DNA of 64,000 nt from Siphonodentalium dalli (GCA_032622095.1 CP136062.1:136502960-136566959), one strand, 5' to 3'. Numbered from the stretch's first letter, positions 34,169 through 46,684 are shown. Notes: generated by a model from the sequence alone, not told the origin. Made by a program: numbers and translations.

Positions 34169-34286
34169 ATTATTTTTCTCCCAAACCCAAGAGCCTCATA
34201 CTGTTTTATACCAAATATTGGCACATTTCAGTAGTTTCATAACGGTACATCTGGGGAGAAATCTTATCCCACATTTGTGATTTTAT

Positions 34287-34756
34287 TTGTTGATTTTGGT
34301 ATATACTGGAAAAGCAAAGCACGATACCCACACGAGGTATAGCCTATGTCATCATTGCTCCTGGCATGAATTACAACACATCTTGTTAGACTGCCAGTCA
34401 TTGCTACATATTCCGAATGACGTGTGGTACCATATCATTGACCATTATGGTATTGAATGTTTTCTCTACCTGTCTGCAGCTGTTGTCTGCCATTCTGGGA
34501 TATCCTCCAAGAGATTTCGCTCTACTGACAGATGATCACTGACAACAATCTGACTCGCTTGCTGGTTAGGTCGGCCACATTTATGTGGAAACAGTTTCAT
34601 TTTGATAATGGTGATGATGTTCAATTGCCCTTACAATTACTTGTTTGCGATTCCGTACTCGGCGGAATTGATCCCCAGAGAATGGCGACACGAGGGGAGA
34701 GAGTTGTTGTCATTCTCGATGAGTTGATTGAGTGGTTAAATATAGAATATCCATAA
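34287..34756 (+). pseudogene. Probable LINE C-terminal fragment
   Basis: The first frame has GKAKHDTHTRYSLCHHCSWHELQHILLDCQSL: Cys-x2-Cys...His...Cys, as at the end of LINE endonuclease-RT proteins. It ends at 34533-34535 by a frame change, and another frame continues (34532-34756) with LVCDSVLGGIDPQRMATRG. No RT or endonuclease is present. The motif is short, so the assignment is tentative; an unrelated zinc-binding protein is possible. A foldback element begins 6 bp after the final stop. Confidence 0.5.
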
Positions 34757-34761
34757 GTACT

Positions 34762-34900
34762 GTTTGACGAGATACGTGGTTTATTTTCGCGAGTATGATT
34801 CAGTAAATAAATTCCAAATGGGGACCGAGCTTATAGCGAAGTTCCCCCATTTGCTGAATTATATATACGAGCGAAAATAAAGCCTTGTATCTCGTCAAAC
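34762..34900. mobile_element. 139-bp foldback MITE
   Basis: GTTTGACGAGATACGTGGTT and AAGCCTTGTATCTCGTCAAAC form the outer arms. The inner arms (TATTTTCGCGAGTATGATTC / TATATATACGAGCGAAAATA, AAATGGGG / CCCCCATTT) also pair, so almost the whole element folds. No ORF. Confidence 0.75.
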
Positions 34901-36949
34901 TATATGGGTATTATTTTTATCCATTTTAAATATCATTATATTAATGAAATTATGTGCAATTGTTGGCTAAAAAAGCAGTACACAAGAGCGTTCTCAATTA
35001 TGATTGTCTATACTCTTTGCTTTTGTGGATTTACGTGATACCCATACAAAAATGGTGATGCCAAGTATTTTTCCTTGTAAGCTGAACATTATCTAAGGCA
35101 ATTTTGGCAAATTTGGTGATTAATATTTTCTTTCACTGCATATAACGATACCTCAAGTGGACTACACAAAATTATAAAATTCTCTTTTGGCTAATGGCTA
35201 TGCGAGGTGCGAGGGCTGTTGTGACTCTACTCGACTGAATGGTATGAAAGAGGCTATAATACTATTTCGGATGCCACGCACCTGGTGTCTCGATGCTCGT
35301 AATGAATGATACGGGAGAGTGGCTCCACCCAGTTGTGACGAGGGATACTAATCCATGCCCGTAATGTTCTCTGGGTTGAAGATTGATATCATGTCTGAAG
35401 GGTGCTTCCGTCTATTTATTATTGGTTAAAGCTATAAAACAATATTTGAATATGAACATGTATGTTCTTTGGAATTATTTATCGACTCTTGTGTAGTCCA
35501 AAACTGAATATAAACAATACAACCATTAGTTCATGCACTCCCATTAGTATTGCAAAGCCCGCAAAGTGAATTTTTTTATATATATAAATGTTTGAACAAA
35601 TAAATATCTCTAAAATAGATAAAAACGTCCCAATACGTGAATTTTTATGAATAAAGTAGAGACCCAGTGAACGACCAGTAATTTTTTATGCGGACCTTTC
35701 ACATGAATATATCAATTGAGTTGGATAATTTATTTTACCTGAATTACGGCCCTTAGTATGTCAGTTTTGTGATGTCATATATGATCTTTGGCACGATAAC
35801 TTGAAAAAAATTCAACAAATTCCATTCATATTGGTTATATGGATCTTTCACAACAATATCTCATTTGAGTTCAAAAGTAGGGATTGTCAGATATCTTTTC
35901 TACCAGAGTTATGGCACTTAGTTCTTCTTTAAGTTCATCCATTTTTTTAAATATATAAATAAATTTATTGATTCTTGGTAAAACAGATTCACTCTTATGA
36001 GCGAAAAAAAAAACTTGACCAGAGCAATTTTTTATGCACAACCTTGTTTTTATATACGTCCTTTAAAAACATAAATTGAGTATTATACAGAACTAGATGG
36101 GGATCCGTCATTGCTCATGTTAAGAATGCGTTATTAACGGGGGTGGGCTTCAAGTCATTTAACTATGAAGTATCTGGGATAAACAGTAGCTGCAATATAT
36201 GAATCCAGATAAGGTTACATCTATATTTTAAGTGGATAATACATGCTCTTTATTGCTGATTAGTAGCGCATCTTTAAATAATTTGATGCCCACAGCACCT
36301 ATCCCATGACATTAACCATGCATGCATTATTTTACGTTTATGCAATTTTCCCCACATATCTTCTGAACTGATAAGAAACGCTCTTTATTGGTCATATATT
36401 TTTTGGAAATCCCCCACCCCTTAGTCATCTGGGGGTCAAATGCGTTGTTACCCGCAATTTTCCTACATATTTTCTAATGTGGTAAGGAACGCTCTTTATT
36501 GCTCATTTTGCTTCTTTAAGAGTGATTTCAACAGGATCTACGAAATGACACTACATTTCAGTTTATCGCTGTTTTTTAAATTTGACGACCCAGATTGCAA
36601 CCATTTTGGGTACATTATCAATTATTTAGATAAAATAAGTTTTAGTGTCTGAGGTCTGATAAGATTTACTGGGTCAAATTTTCAACTCTGAGAATCCATC
36701 GATTTTCACGAAATTTACATTGTTTTTTTCTTCTTTTTGTGTAGGCTAATGTACTTATTCCTGGTAAGAAACCTTGTGTTGCAATTTAGTTTAAGCTAAA
36801 AGCACAAATGCTCTGAACTATATTTATATATATATCTATGTTTTTGTTTATTTTGAATAAATATTGAAATTATTTTCGCCATTGTCATATTTTGTGGTCC
36901 ACAATGTCTTTACTATCTTTAGAGGCAAGATTATCCACTAAAAGTTTAT
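34901..36949. other. Non-coding gap with scattered short repeats
   Basis: 35640-35950 contains two loose copies of a ~145-bp block (ACCTTTCACATGAATATATCA / TCTTTCACAACAATATCTCA; ATTACGGCCCTTAG / TTATGGCACTTAG), also similar to 31490-31620. The GCTCTTTATTG motif occurs at 36244, 36374 and 36487. No supportable gene. Confidence 0.5.
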
Positions 36950-37370
36950 CAAATAACTACTTTGAGTGATTAGAATGGACCCATTAGAATACCTATTAAA
37001 ATAGCAAGAACAACCACTCGAGGTAGAATAATTTCCCACCAATAGTAGTTATCAGATTAACTACCCGCATATAGCAAATATTCCAACCACTCGCAGGTAG
37101 TAAATTTAAGTACTGGGTAGTTCGTATTCATCCCACTACTAAAAGTAGTTAAAAATTAGCCTCCCGTTGGGTAGTTAAAATAGCCCCCAAAGGTAGTTAT
37201 TTCAACTACTGAAGGTAGTTATTTTAACTACACGGTAGTTATTTTAACTACCAAAGGTATTTAATTTTTTAACTACCCACCAGGTAGTAAAATTAACCTC
37301 CCAAGGTAGCGGGATGAATACGAACTACCAAAAGTAGTAAAAATTAACTACTTTTTGGGTTAATTTAGCA
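36950..37370. repeat. Low-complexity GTAGTT / AACTAC cluster
   Basis: More than 15 GTAGTT or AACTAC motifs occur in mixed orientation, such as GGTAGTTATTTTAACTAC (about 37192-37250), making the block self-complementary at many offsets. It may be the decayed interior of a foldback element. No ORF. Confidence 0.7.
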
Positions 37371-37830
37371 ACTTTGAATTTAGTGTGATATAGTTGATCG
37401 TTTGACCGATTTTTAATGACAGTAAGCTGTATGGGTGGTGAATTTAGAGAAACATATCCGCCATTGCTACAGAGTCGGATCAAACTGGAAATTTACGCTC
37501 TTCGGAGACAATATTCGGTGGTTAAAAAATTATCAAATGCTATGTATATGAATGGTTCTGATTGGAGTTTGTGGTATTGATTGAAAGATGAATTCTTCGC
37601 CGTTACATCCGTGGCTATATCGTTAGCATTACTGGTGTGAATGGCCTAAATTTGTCCAATTGCCGAGGGATGGTAAAAATGTGAATTTCTACAGTTCCCC
37701 TTCTGTCTATTATCCTACCATTAACGTGAAGCAGGCGCGCATACAGAGGCGGCGTATATGGGCAGCGCAAAAGGGGGGCGGACAGCGGAGCGCGTTACAG
37801 GCCCCCGTGGAAATGACTCGTGATTCTACC
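37371..37830. repeat. Inverted copy of the 33001-33690 repeat
   Basis: Reverse-complement match to 33253-33700 except for the palindrome region, where this copy has one arm (37487-37573) followed by about 80 bp absent from the other. It also contains the GCGCAAAAGGGGGGCGGACA block shared with 20786-20831. The frame at 37660-37935 is not a gene. Confidence 0.8.
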
Positions 37831-37984
37831 GTAAATGAGCAAAACCGTGTCCCACGATCTTATTATATTATAGTTCGTCATTTAAAAGACAATAGCTATC
37901 CCATAGCCAAAAGATATGAATTTTCTTGTAGCTGATGTTACGAGCAATAATTAGAAAAAAAGCATTTATACTTGTCCCAACAAT

Positions 37985-38640
37985 CACACCGCTATACGCG
38001 TATAAACAAACGGCCTGATCTGCACCTAAAACTCCAATCTGCGTTATACATGTGTGCAATAGTGTTTGGTTGGAAGATATCTGAAAGTGCATGAAATGTG
38101 TCACACAAAATTTCAACATGACTGTTTTTTCGTCATTTTCCTGCCATGGTCAACACTCGCGTTTTCGTTAATGTTTTCGTTAATGTATAGCTATGATACC
38201 ATCTATTCACAACAAATACCTCTATCTGAATTGTTTGTGAACAACATTTTGTCGATAGTAAATGTAAAGTCGAATTTCATCACTTTATCGCGATATTGTT
38301 TCTGACAACTGTGTGCGTGTATATTTTTTACTACATGTACATCTGATCTGCGATGTTGACAACTCCTTATCTGATAGTAAGAAATTTGACGTCTGCAGGA
38401 CTTTACGTGTGCAAATCGAACTCAGGGTGATTTGTTTTACAATTTCACTCCGATAATTAATGCACACTAATGTGGAGATCGGGGTTTTCATATCAAAGTT
38501 TTCTACAGTACACATGTATATCATTTACAAATTAAATCGTGACATTGCTGATTGCCGTCCAATTAATATGACCACCACTATACACAGGAACATTGGGACA
38601 TTTTAATTGTGTCCCTCCTTTTGGCGTCGTGTCCACTTAT
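37985..38640. repeat. Dispersed repeat A, inverted copy at 43370-44080
   Basis: The two copies share, in opposite orientation, AGATCAGGCC, a TGTGTCACACAAAAT-type block, GACAACTCCTTATCTGATAG and TTAATATGACCACCA. A peptide-level match is visible: minus-strand EIVKQITLSSICTRKV and LSDKELSTSQIR here, against EIVKQITMSSIYTRKV and LSDKELSTSQIR on the plus strand at 43435-43617. That suggests both derive from a once-coding element. No family is recognised. Confidence 0.65.
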
Positions 38641-38818
38641 GATTTATGTATTGGGTTTTTATGCATCGGGTGAAATCTTCCTCCCTTGAAATTGATACAT
38701 CTAACGAACTTCCTACAATTCCAATTGCTTGTAACGAAATTCCTGATTCGGAAAAGGGAGTAATCCCAAGATTGTTCATTAATTGTCTGTCTGTTAGCCT
38801 ATTCTGAAATGGAAGAAT

Positions 38819-38870
38819 GGCAGTCAGATGCTCGTAGCCCGTTTATATATAACCATGGGTATATGTCAGA
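38819..38870. repeat. Short inverted partner of 41722-41775
   Basis: CAGTCAGATGCTCGTAGCCC with the following TTTATATATAACCATGGG is found in reverse complement, almost identical over about 47 bp, at 41727-41773. Together with the larger inverted pair outside it, this makes a nested inverted arrangement. Confidence 0.75.
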
Positions 38871-39182
38871 TATAACCGAACAAAAAAAACGCCGTTCTTT
38901 TCACCGTGTATTTATCCATGGTGTGCGTGCCTGTGGTTGTCCGTAACATGGTGCCCGGTGTTATTGCTTTGAAAGGTAATCATGTTCGACTGGTGTTTTC
39001 AGATTGGTAATATGAGATTAGCGGTTTCTATGTCTTGTCTGGTCACATTTACTGTGTGAACTTTGTCTGAAATAGACACACTTTTTATACTAGAATTTGC
39101 GCAACAGGAGAGCAGGGAAATCGCACGTCCAGTTGGTTTATGGGTTTTTAGAAAAAGTATTTATATGATATAGACAGAGACG

Positions 39183-39965
39183 TGACGACAGGGGTGGGGT
39201 TGGGATGTCTCACCCCCCCCCCCAACTTTGGTCAAAATGTTCAACAGTTGGAAATTTCATACCTGCCAAAACATTTAATTAGTTGGAAATTTCACACCAA
39301 CATTAAGTTGAAAATGTTCTTGTAGTTTGATTTTCAAACAAATTATTTGCATATTTTCATATTTTTGGTAAATATTTTGGACTGAAATGGTCATCAGTCG
39401 GAAATTTCCAACCTTAGGAGGGTGACAGGTTGGAAATTTCCAACACTTGGGACAGTTTGTGTCCTGGTCCCTCCCCCGTGGCCAGTCAAAACAATGCTAG
39501 TTAATTTAAGAAAACAATATGGTCATGCATTTGGTAAATATTGTCATTGGAATTGTCATCAGTTGAAATTTTCCAACCTAAGTGGGGGTGTCAGGTTTGA
39601 AATGTCCAACTCTAGGAAGGTTTGAGGCTAGTCTAGATGCTAGGATTTTGAGATTTTCTTGTTCAGAATAAAAAAAAATTGCCGACTATCGTTGTCATTG
39701 TCCATTCCCCCGTGGCCAATACAAAACTGCAAAACAATATTTTACTTCATTTGGTCAAACTTGTGGACTGAAATAGTCATCAGTTGGAGAGTTTTTCAAC
39801 CTGAGGGGGAGTATGAGGTTTGAAATTTCCAACACCAGGAAAGGTTCAATTGAGGTCAGTCTAGATGCATGCTAGGATTTAATATTTTCTTTTATAGTTT
39901 AAAAAATTTTCTCACACCGGGCCGAAGAACCATGGTCAACCCGGTGTGTCCCCGCCTCTTGCCCG
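39183..39965. repeat. GGAAATTTCC-rich dispersed repeat, copy 1
   Basis: Repeated phrases of the type GTTGGAAATTTCCAAC occur about every 100-200 bp, with GGTCATCAGTTGGA and a CACACCGGGCCGA ... CCCGGTGTG hairpin near 39912. The reverse-complement counterpart is 51440-52290. A shorter relative is at 49560-49920. Confidence 0.7.
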
Positions 39966-41017
39966 TAGCCGTGGGAATTTGTCTGGAGTTAGACCATTAG
40001 ATGTTATGATTTATGCAATTGTTCTGGTTAAACTATCTGAATTTTCAAACCTGGAATATAGGTTTTTTTTAAATATATATATATAGGAAATTAGGCGTGA
40101 GCACTGATGTAAGGGGGGTGGTGCAAATGGAATTTGTGTTTGGGGTGATTCTGATTCAAGGGGGTGCAGTTGGAATTTCCCATGGTGGACACCCCCTAAC
40201 GGAAACCATATAGCCACGTCCCTGGATATAGAGAGGAAAACAGAACGATGCCATATATATACAATATGCGGTTGCATCTAATTTGGATTTATTGGGATGT
40301 CTTTAGTGCACTTTTGTGGTTACGAGAGCTCATTTCACCCTGATTTCTGTTCAATATGTGGTCTTCTTCTTTAAAAGTTTTATATGATTTCAAACAGGGG
40401 TGTCACCAGGATATCCCCGACAGGGGGGGGGCGGGCTTTATCTGGCGGGTTGACAATTACATAACTCACCGACGGGGGATGGCTATGACTCCCCGACAGG
40501 GCTGGGATGTAGCCCCTGACCCCCCCCCCCGTGCCACCCAACATAACTTAGTATCGATTATTTAGAATAGGGTGTCAAGTAGGGACTTGTCGACAGGGGT
40601 GGTTATACACTTTCTTAGTGACGAATTCGTTGTTTTTAGACCAACATTTGCATATTTCCCTTTCATTTGCAAAATTATGGACTCAAATGGCCATCAGTTG
40701 GCAATTTTGAAACCTATGGGTGAGTGTCAGGTTAATAATTTCCCAGAATTTGAAAACTTGAGGCCGGTCTATGCTATAGGATTGTCAAATGTTCATGTTC
40801 ATATTTCAAAAATGTTCTCACATCGGACCTAACCATCGGCCGACCCGTGTGTTCTGTGGCCTTGCCAGTAGTTACTCGCTAATTAATTTAAGAAAAAATA
40901 GATCGGGGTGTAAATTTGTGTGGTGTTATACCACTAGATGTTAAGATGTTTTAATCTCATACTGGGCCGAACCATCTTTTTCACCCCCCCCCCCCCCCCC
41001 GCACGACAAGTGGCCAC
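39966..41017. repeat. Further G/C-run and TTGGAAATT repeats
   Basis: 40115-40225 carries the GGGGTG-TTGGAATTTCCCA-ACACCCCC-AGCCACGTCCC order seen at 3770-3860. C runs lie at 40520-40530 and 40985-41000. GGACCTAACCATCGGCCGAC near 40825 is a decayed version of the CCGGGCCGA hairpin. No gene. Confidence 0.55.
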
Positions 41018-41290
41018 AGTATCAGTATCAGTATCATTTATTTCGAAACAAGTCATCCGACTTTTTGTTCCGATTTGAAACATGGATATAAATTATAACG
41101 TAATCATAAACACAATATGTTAAAATCACTCATCGTACTCATATTTCTGGCTATAGAAATATGAGTCAAACAGTTCTTTGAACTGCGTCAGGTTGACGGA
41201 TGAAACAATCATCTCTGGTAAATTGTTCCATGGTATAACAACTCTCTGTTTCATTTTGAATAGTCTACCATCTGGTAGTCTGTGAGGGAA
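41018..41290 (-). pseudogene. LINE 3'-end fragment with (TGATAC)n tail
   Basis: On the minus strand the end of an RT-type protein reads LPDGRLFKMKQRVV then WNNLPEMIVSSVNLTQFKEL and FDSYFYSQKYEYDE, stopping at 41126. The pattern of a basic segment, then WNxLP, then FK...LD, is the usual C-terminus of jockey/CR1-type RT proteins. About 85 bp later come three TGATAC units (41019-41042), the type of short tandem tail found at the 3' end of CR1/L2-like LINEs. Everything upstream is missing, and the sequence joins the G-rich repeat at about 41300. A short 5'-truncated insertion. Confidence 0.7.
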
Positions 41291-41299
41291 CATTTGGGA

Positions 41300-41430
41300 A
41301 AAATCAAGGGGGGGGGTGCAAATTGATTTACGCAAACTTATGAGTTTGGTGTGGTTCAATGGGGTGGGGTGCAGTTGGAAATTCCAAGGTGGAGACCACC
41401 CCAACGAAAACCCTCTAACCAAGTCTCGAG
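41300..41430. repeat. G-rich dispersed repeat copy
   Basis: GGGGTGCAAATT, GGGGTGCAGTTGGAAATTCC and CCCCAACGAAAACCCTCTAA follow the same order as in 3770-3860 and 51180-51310. Confidence 0.6.
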
Positions 41431-42674
41431 TGCCAAATATCCCACACTCAACCAAGGGTGCCTCTCGCAACTTTAGTTTCTGCCCTCGGCATAGGCTTAT
41501 TTGTTTCTTATACGATAATACACTTCACCGGCGGCAATGTATTAACCATACTCTGAAATAAAACGCTTCCGTGACGATCACACGATAAAGTCGTGCTGCA
41601 AGTAAGACGATAATTGTGTTGTAGAAATGATACGGAAGACCGATTGTCAAAAAATTCAACATCAAAATACACAGGGCAAGACTTATCGATCCAAACTGTG
41701 GAGTGTGTTTTCGTTGTGTATTTTCGCATATACCCATGGTTATATATAAACGGGCTACGAGCATCTGACTGCTAATGTCTTAATTGGTTATATTGTTGAG
41801 AAGTTTCATTCCATAATAATTTAAAGGCCAGGAACTTCTTTAAAAAAAACATGTTATATATATGATATCCAATATCGAGACTTAGGGGGGGGGGGGAAAT
41901 AATATTAAGTTCCAGTTAATTAAGTAGGCCCTAACTATAATATGACCTGATATATGGTCAGCAGAAAAAAAACACATTAAATGTCTATCACGATCAGCTG
42001 TGATTCTCTGAAAACAATTAAGATAAGTTTCTATAATAAAGTTTTAACTTTCACCGGGGCTTGATGATCCCCATTTGGTACCCCAACTTTGACTTTCAAA
42101 CAACATCCATTCAAAGCAGAATCGAGTATATATGCACCCTAAAGTATTTGAATTTTCAACTGATTGCCCTTTAAGTCCAAAAGTAACAAAAAAAAATAGA
42201 CAGAAAGCACAGTCAGCTATGATGTGTGCATGTTTATTGTCGGCCTTGCTATCATCTTAAAGATTGATTATCTCTTCATATATCAATTTTGAGACAGTTT
42301 CGTGGGTATAACATAATAAATATGAATTGAAGACCCTTGTCCGGAAACGCTTCTATCAATTAATATTGATTTAATTTCGAATATTTTTGGCTTATGAGAT
42401 TAATAAAATGGACAATTAATTGTTCTATTTTTAGAACAGACGATTCAGGCGATATCATATAGTAATATAGATCATTAGAGTGATCCCATTGGCCATTGCT
42501 ACACTCAGAACTTCAAATGTCCCATATTGATCGTTTGTATTGTTTTATTCCATTGTTATAAGAGATAATGAGTATAATTAACGTTTATTTGTGACAAAAT
42601 TACAAACAATTTACAGTCGTTCAAAAGCTCTTTGAACAGTGCTTGTGTTTGTATAATGTTTTTACCTCAGACTT
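41431..42674. other. Non-coding gap
   Basis: Contains the 41727-41773 inverted partner of 38819-38870 and a G run near 41885-41896. No supportable gene. Confidence 0.5.
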
Positions 42675-43177
42675 TTAAAGGCACGTGCGGCCTTAATTGT
42701 CAAAAATATTCATATTTGTTCCAAACACCGTAAACAGAAAAACAGTAAAACGCATACAGTTCCGTTCATATATACCATGACCATCGCGTAAACAGCATGT
42801 TATCATAAAGACCTACTATATTTTACCCCAGCAAGAGCCTGATTGTGTTACAGAAGACAGCACAATGCTACTGGCTAATCACACACAAATGGCATAAACG
42901 CTCTTTATTAGTTCCATATTAGGTATTCACCAACAAAGAACGCTCTTTATGTTTACCATCATAATATAAACAAACACCAGAAAAGTTACTTTTTACTCTT
43001 TTGTTTACATAACAATGGTCAAATATATGACCATAACATACTGTTTATGCGATATTTCTTTATTTGTATACGGACAAAGTCTATCTACATTTTGATGTTA
43101 TTTCTGTTTGTGGCGGTTTTTGACGGGTGGAGATATTTTCACAGGATACCCACCGCCAAGGCCAACCGTGTCTTTAA
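42675..43177. mobile_element. TTAA-flanked element, copy A
   Basis: The element 42679-43173 (495 bp) is bounded by TTAA at both ends, with imperfect inverted termini AGGCACGTGCGGCCTT / AAGGCCAACCGTGTCT. Copy B is at 56720-57217 in reverse orientation. Two AACGCTCTTTAT motifs (42897, 42940) are internal. A (TTATC)n microsatellite follows at about 43187-43230. No transposase. Confidence 0.75.
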
Positions 43178-43369
43178 ATAAAATTTATCTTATGTTATCT
43201 TATCTTATCAGCTTATCTTATCTTATTTTACAATAAAATTTCTGGTCTGTGTTCGTTAGCGAAGCGTTTCTGGACATGGGTCTTCGATTCATATCTGATA
43301 TGTTTTACCCCGGTAACTATATGGCAAATGTTTACAAAGAGATAGACCATCTTTAAACTAAATACATAA

Positions 43370-44080
43370 CATTTCCTGTGTTTATGGTGGTCATATTAAA
43401 TGGACAGCAATGTCACGATTGTGAATGATAAACTGTGGAAAACTTTGTTATGAAAACAACTCCCACCCCGGTCTCCACACCAGTGTGCATTCCGAATGAA
43501 ATTGTGAAACAAATTACCATGAGTTCGATTTATACACGTAAAGTCACGAATATACCAATTGTTTCACTATCAGATAAGGAGTTGTCAACATCGCAGATCA
43601 GACGTAGTCAAATGTGAACATACATGCGTGTCAGAAAAAAACGTCGCCGAAGGTGATGAAATTAGATCTTACTTTTACTGATACACAGGATGTGTCCAAA
43701 CTATTCAGAACGAGGTATTCGTTTTGAATAGATTATAATAGCTGTAAACGTTTTCGAAATTAATGAAAATCCGAGTGTCATATGGCATGGAAAATGACAA
43801 AAATACAGGTTTGTTGTCATTTTGTGTGACACATTTCACCCATTTCCAAATGTCGCCCAAGCACACGCTATTTCACAAAGAATGCGTTAATATCACTCCA
43901 ACTAACGCGCACAAACTAAGAAAATAAAAACAAATATATTACTGGCGTGGCACTTGAAACGTGACGTCGTCAATGTTCAACACAAGTCTATATTTAGCAC
44001 GCATGCATGCAGAGCCGCAGTTTCTGCACGCAGATTAGAGTTTTAGGTATAACAGATCAGGCCATTTGATTACGCGGTGT
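43370..44080. repeat. Dispersed repeat A, inverted copy of 37985-38640
   Basis: See the matching copy. The plus-strand frame 43435-43617 retains the peptide similarity, with an intact stretch ending STSQIRRSQM. Conservation at the peptide level between two diverged DNA copies supports a coding ancestor. Confidence 0.6.
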
Positions 44081-44344
44081 GAATGAAGTTTATTGTTAAC
44101 CTCCTCAATTTAGGAGAGCATATATACAAATGACAATTATATACAAGTTACATAAATATGCATGCAAATGTAATACTAGTCACAATATTAATATAACAGT
44201 GTTTATGCCATGTCACACGCATGCGGCCAGGTCTGATATTTTCAAATTCCATGTGTTAAGGTGGTCGGTGATAATCTAATATAGAAATGCCAGTTGTCAA
44301 CAACAACAACACAAAACAAAAAACAAAAAAACAAAACCAAACCT

Positions 44345-44640
44345 GATTAGCAATATCACATGCGTGTGATTTAGCGAAATAAAATTTCCGAATAAAATAT
44401 TTATTGCAGATCAAAGTTGAGTATTGGAACTTTCGAATGTGAGTCGTCATATTAACTTGTCGAGTGAAAGTTGATGAGCGTTTCTGGAAATAAATTAGCA
44501 AAATCACATGCGTGTGATCGAGCGAAATAAAACTTCCAAATAAAATATTTAGTCAACATCAAAGTTGAGTATAAGAAATTGAGAATGTGTTTCGTCATAT
44601 CACCGTATCGAGTGAAATTAGACAAAGATTTCAGACATCG
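44345..44640. repeat. Two tandem units, period 148 bp
   Basis: TTAGCAATATCACATGCGTG at 44348 and TTAGCAAAATCACATGCGTG at 44496 start units that continue with AGCGAAATAAAA and ATCAAAGTTGAGTAT. Each holds the palindrome ATCACATGCGTGTGAT. Confidence 0.75.
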
Positions 44641-44917
44641 AATTCAGAAATTTTAAGTAGCATGAAAATGGCCTATTTAAGACATATGTTAGGTATAATG
44701 TGAATGTGCGTGTATGATGGATACTATGTAACACGCAAATGGCCCAGCTGCATGAAAATAGTTTTGATGTGACAATAGGCGTGTTGCCGATTGCTGGTGA
44801 TCATGCATTAATTATCTTTGAACTATCGACCACAATGTACGTGTGTATATATAGAGGTTTCTTGTGTGAATCATTATAGCAAAAACAAATTATTTATAGA
44901 TAGCTTCGAATTGTCCA

Positions 44918-46684
44918 TCAGCCGAGACCATCGGGTGTAGATCGTAGAACGTTGACAGCCTTGCTCGCATGCAGAAGGAATGTTGCGGTCGAGTCGACGA
45001 TGAAATCCAGAGGAAAATCCGATATATTTAATATGTTACATCTTGAACCTAAAAGCATGGCACACAAGTCGTCAACGGTAAGCGAAGCCATGAACATGTA
45101 TATTGGAATTCCGAATCTGTTCGTTATGAAATCCCAGTATATGTTTCGCGCATGAATCAATATGCCCGATTGACACGAGAACATGATATGCGTTATCTCA
45201 CTGTTAAAGCGAACAGAGCAACGGTTACAGAGAGTATTGTTGTTGAATGCTGTCCTATTCAGTAACCGGCACAAGTTGACATATTTGGATGATAAATGTG
45301 CTTGGGCGTGTACTCGAGTCCATATTGACCAACAGTCTAATGGATTATGGTGAACTTTTGATAGAACAATTAAATTTGGATCAGAATGTACAACACAACG
45401 CCATGAGTTAATATAATAATTTTGCACAGCTGTTTTAGCAATCCTCTTCCACACTTCTTTTGCTGGGAACAGACCTTCATCGAGATATTCTAGGAGATAA
45501 CATTTTAGATTGTATTTTGCGAGAATTTGAAATATATCATGAACATAGCTGGAAGATGATCTTCTAAACAGACGTTGCTGGTGCGCTTTGAGTAGGAACA
45601 GTCTCAGAGGAGTTTGGTGGTGAAGTGGTAAATGGATAAGGTTTCCAAGAAAGCATAATTTTCGGGTATGAATTTCCTGTTCAATGGGCATCAATCCAAG
45701 TAATCCAAGGGACAGTCTAGTGCTTGCCCTTTTCGGTAGTGACTGGATACTCTTGATACATGTTCGGAGTGATCTTTCCATTATCATGAGACCAGAGGTA
45801 TATTGCATGGGTAGGAGTTCGCATCCGTATAATGCTTTCGGCAGAACAACACATTTTAGGATCTGCCTCAGTGAAACAGGAGTCAAAGATGCAGTTAACT
45901 GTCTCTTAGCAATTGAGAAAAATGTTTTGCGCATTTTCAGAGAAACTAAGTGTCCATGTGATTTTCCTGTAGCGAATTTATCTTGTACAATTCCTAAGTG
46001 CGTGCTCTCTGTTTTCTCTGGAATGGTGTTCGGGCCTAAATGCCATGTTCTGTGAGCTTTGGAGTGGCCACTTTTTGACTCGTTAAATACAATAATGTTG
46101 CTTTTAGTACAAGAGAAAGAAAATCGCCACCTGATGCTGTATTGATAACACATGTCGATTAAACTGTCGAGGCCAATTTTAGAGAGGGATATAAGTGTTA
46201 TATCGTCCGCCGTAGTAGGTGCCGCGCATGAAATATTATTTATGGAGAGTCCCATTCTTGTGGTCGTTAGGATTTCAAGAAGGTCATTTATGTACACTAA
46301 GTAGCAAAAAGGTGAGAGGATACCTCCTTGCCTTGTTCCTTGGCTAATCACAAAGGAGTTTGACAGACATCCGTTATAACGAACTTGGCTTGTGATGTCA
46401 CTGTATATGCACTGTAACATGCAAATGGCTTTTCTTGAAAAACCAAGGCGAAGAAACTTGAATAACAGCCCGGTGTGCCATACTTTGTCGAAAGCTTTTT
46501 TAGAGTCTAAAAATGCAACATAAAGTTTGGAACTGTTTTCATGTGCGTACGATATGGCCTCTTGAAGGACGAAAGTTGTCATGTTACAGCCTACCCTAGA
46601 TTGACATCCATTCTGAAGGTCATGTGCATGGGAATGCAGCCAGTATGTCACTATCCATGAATCGTTTGAGAAGTATGGCTTCAA
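44918..46684 (-). pseudogene. Second LINE: reverse transcriptase part of ORF2
   Basis: A 588-codon frame. RT motifs: LQNGCQSRVGCNMTTFVLQE (about 23-42), VAFLDSKKAFDKVWH (first catalytic Asp, D60), SQGTRQGGILSPFCYLVYIN (114-133) and APTTADDITLIS with the catalytic pair D160-D161 preceded by Thr-Ala rather than Tyr/Phe-Ala. The C-terminal part has SLPKRASTRLSLGLLGLMPIE and a CNRCSVRFNSEITHIMFSC zinc-knuckle motif. The first ~20 residues are out of frame with the true protein; the frame joins the endonuclease half near 46620. No 3' poly-A is seen, only a short AT-rich tract before repeats. Confidence 0.85.

Noticed and set aside
45684-46055. Plus-strand 123-codon frame
   Set aside because: Antisense shadow of the LINE reverse transcriptase.
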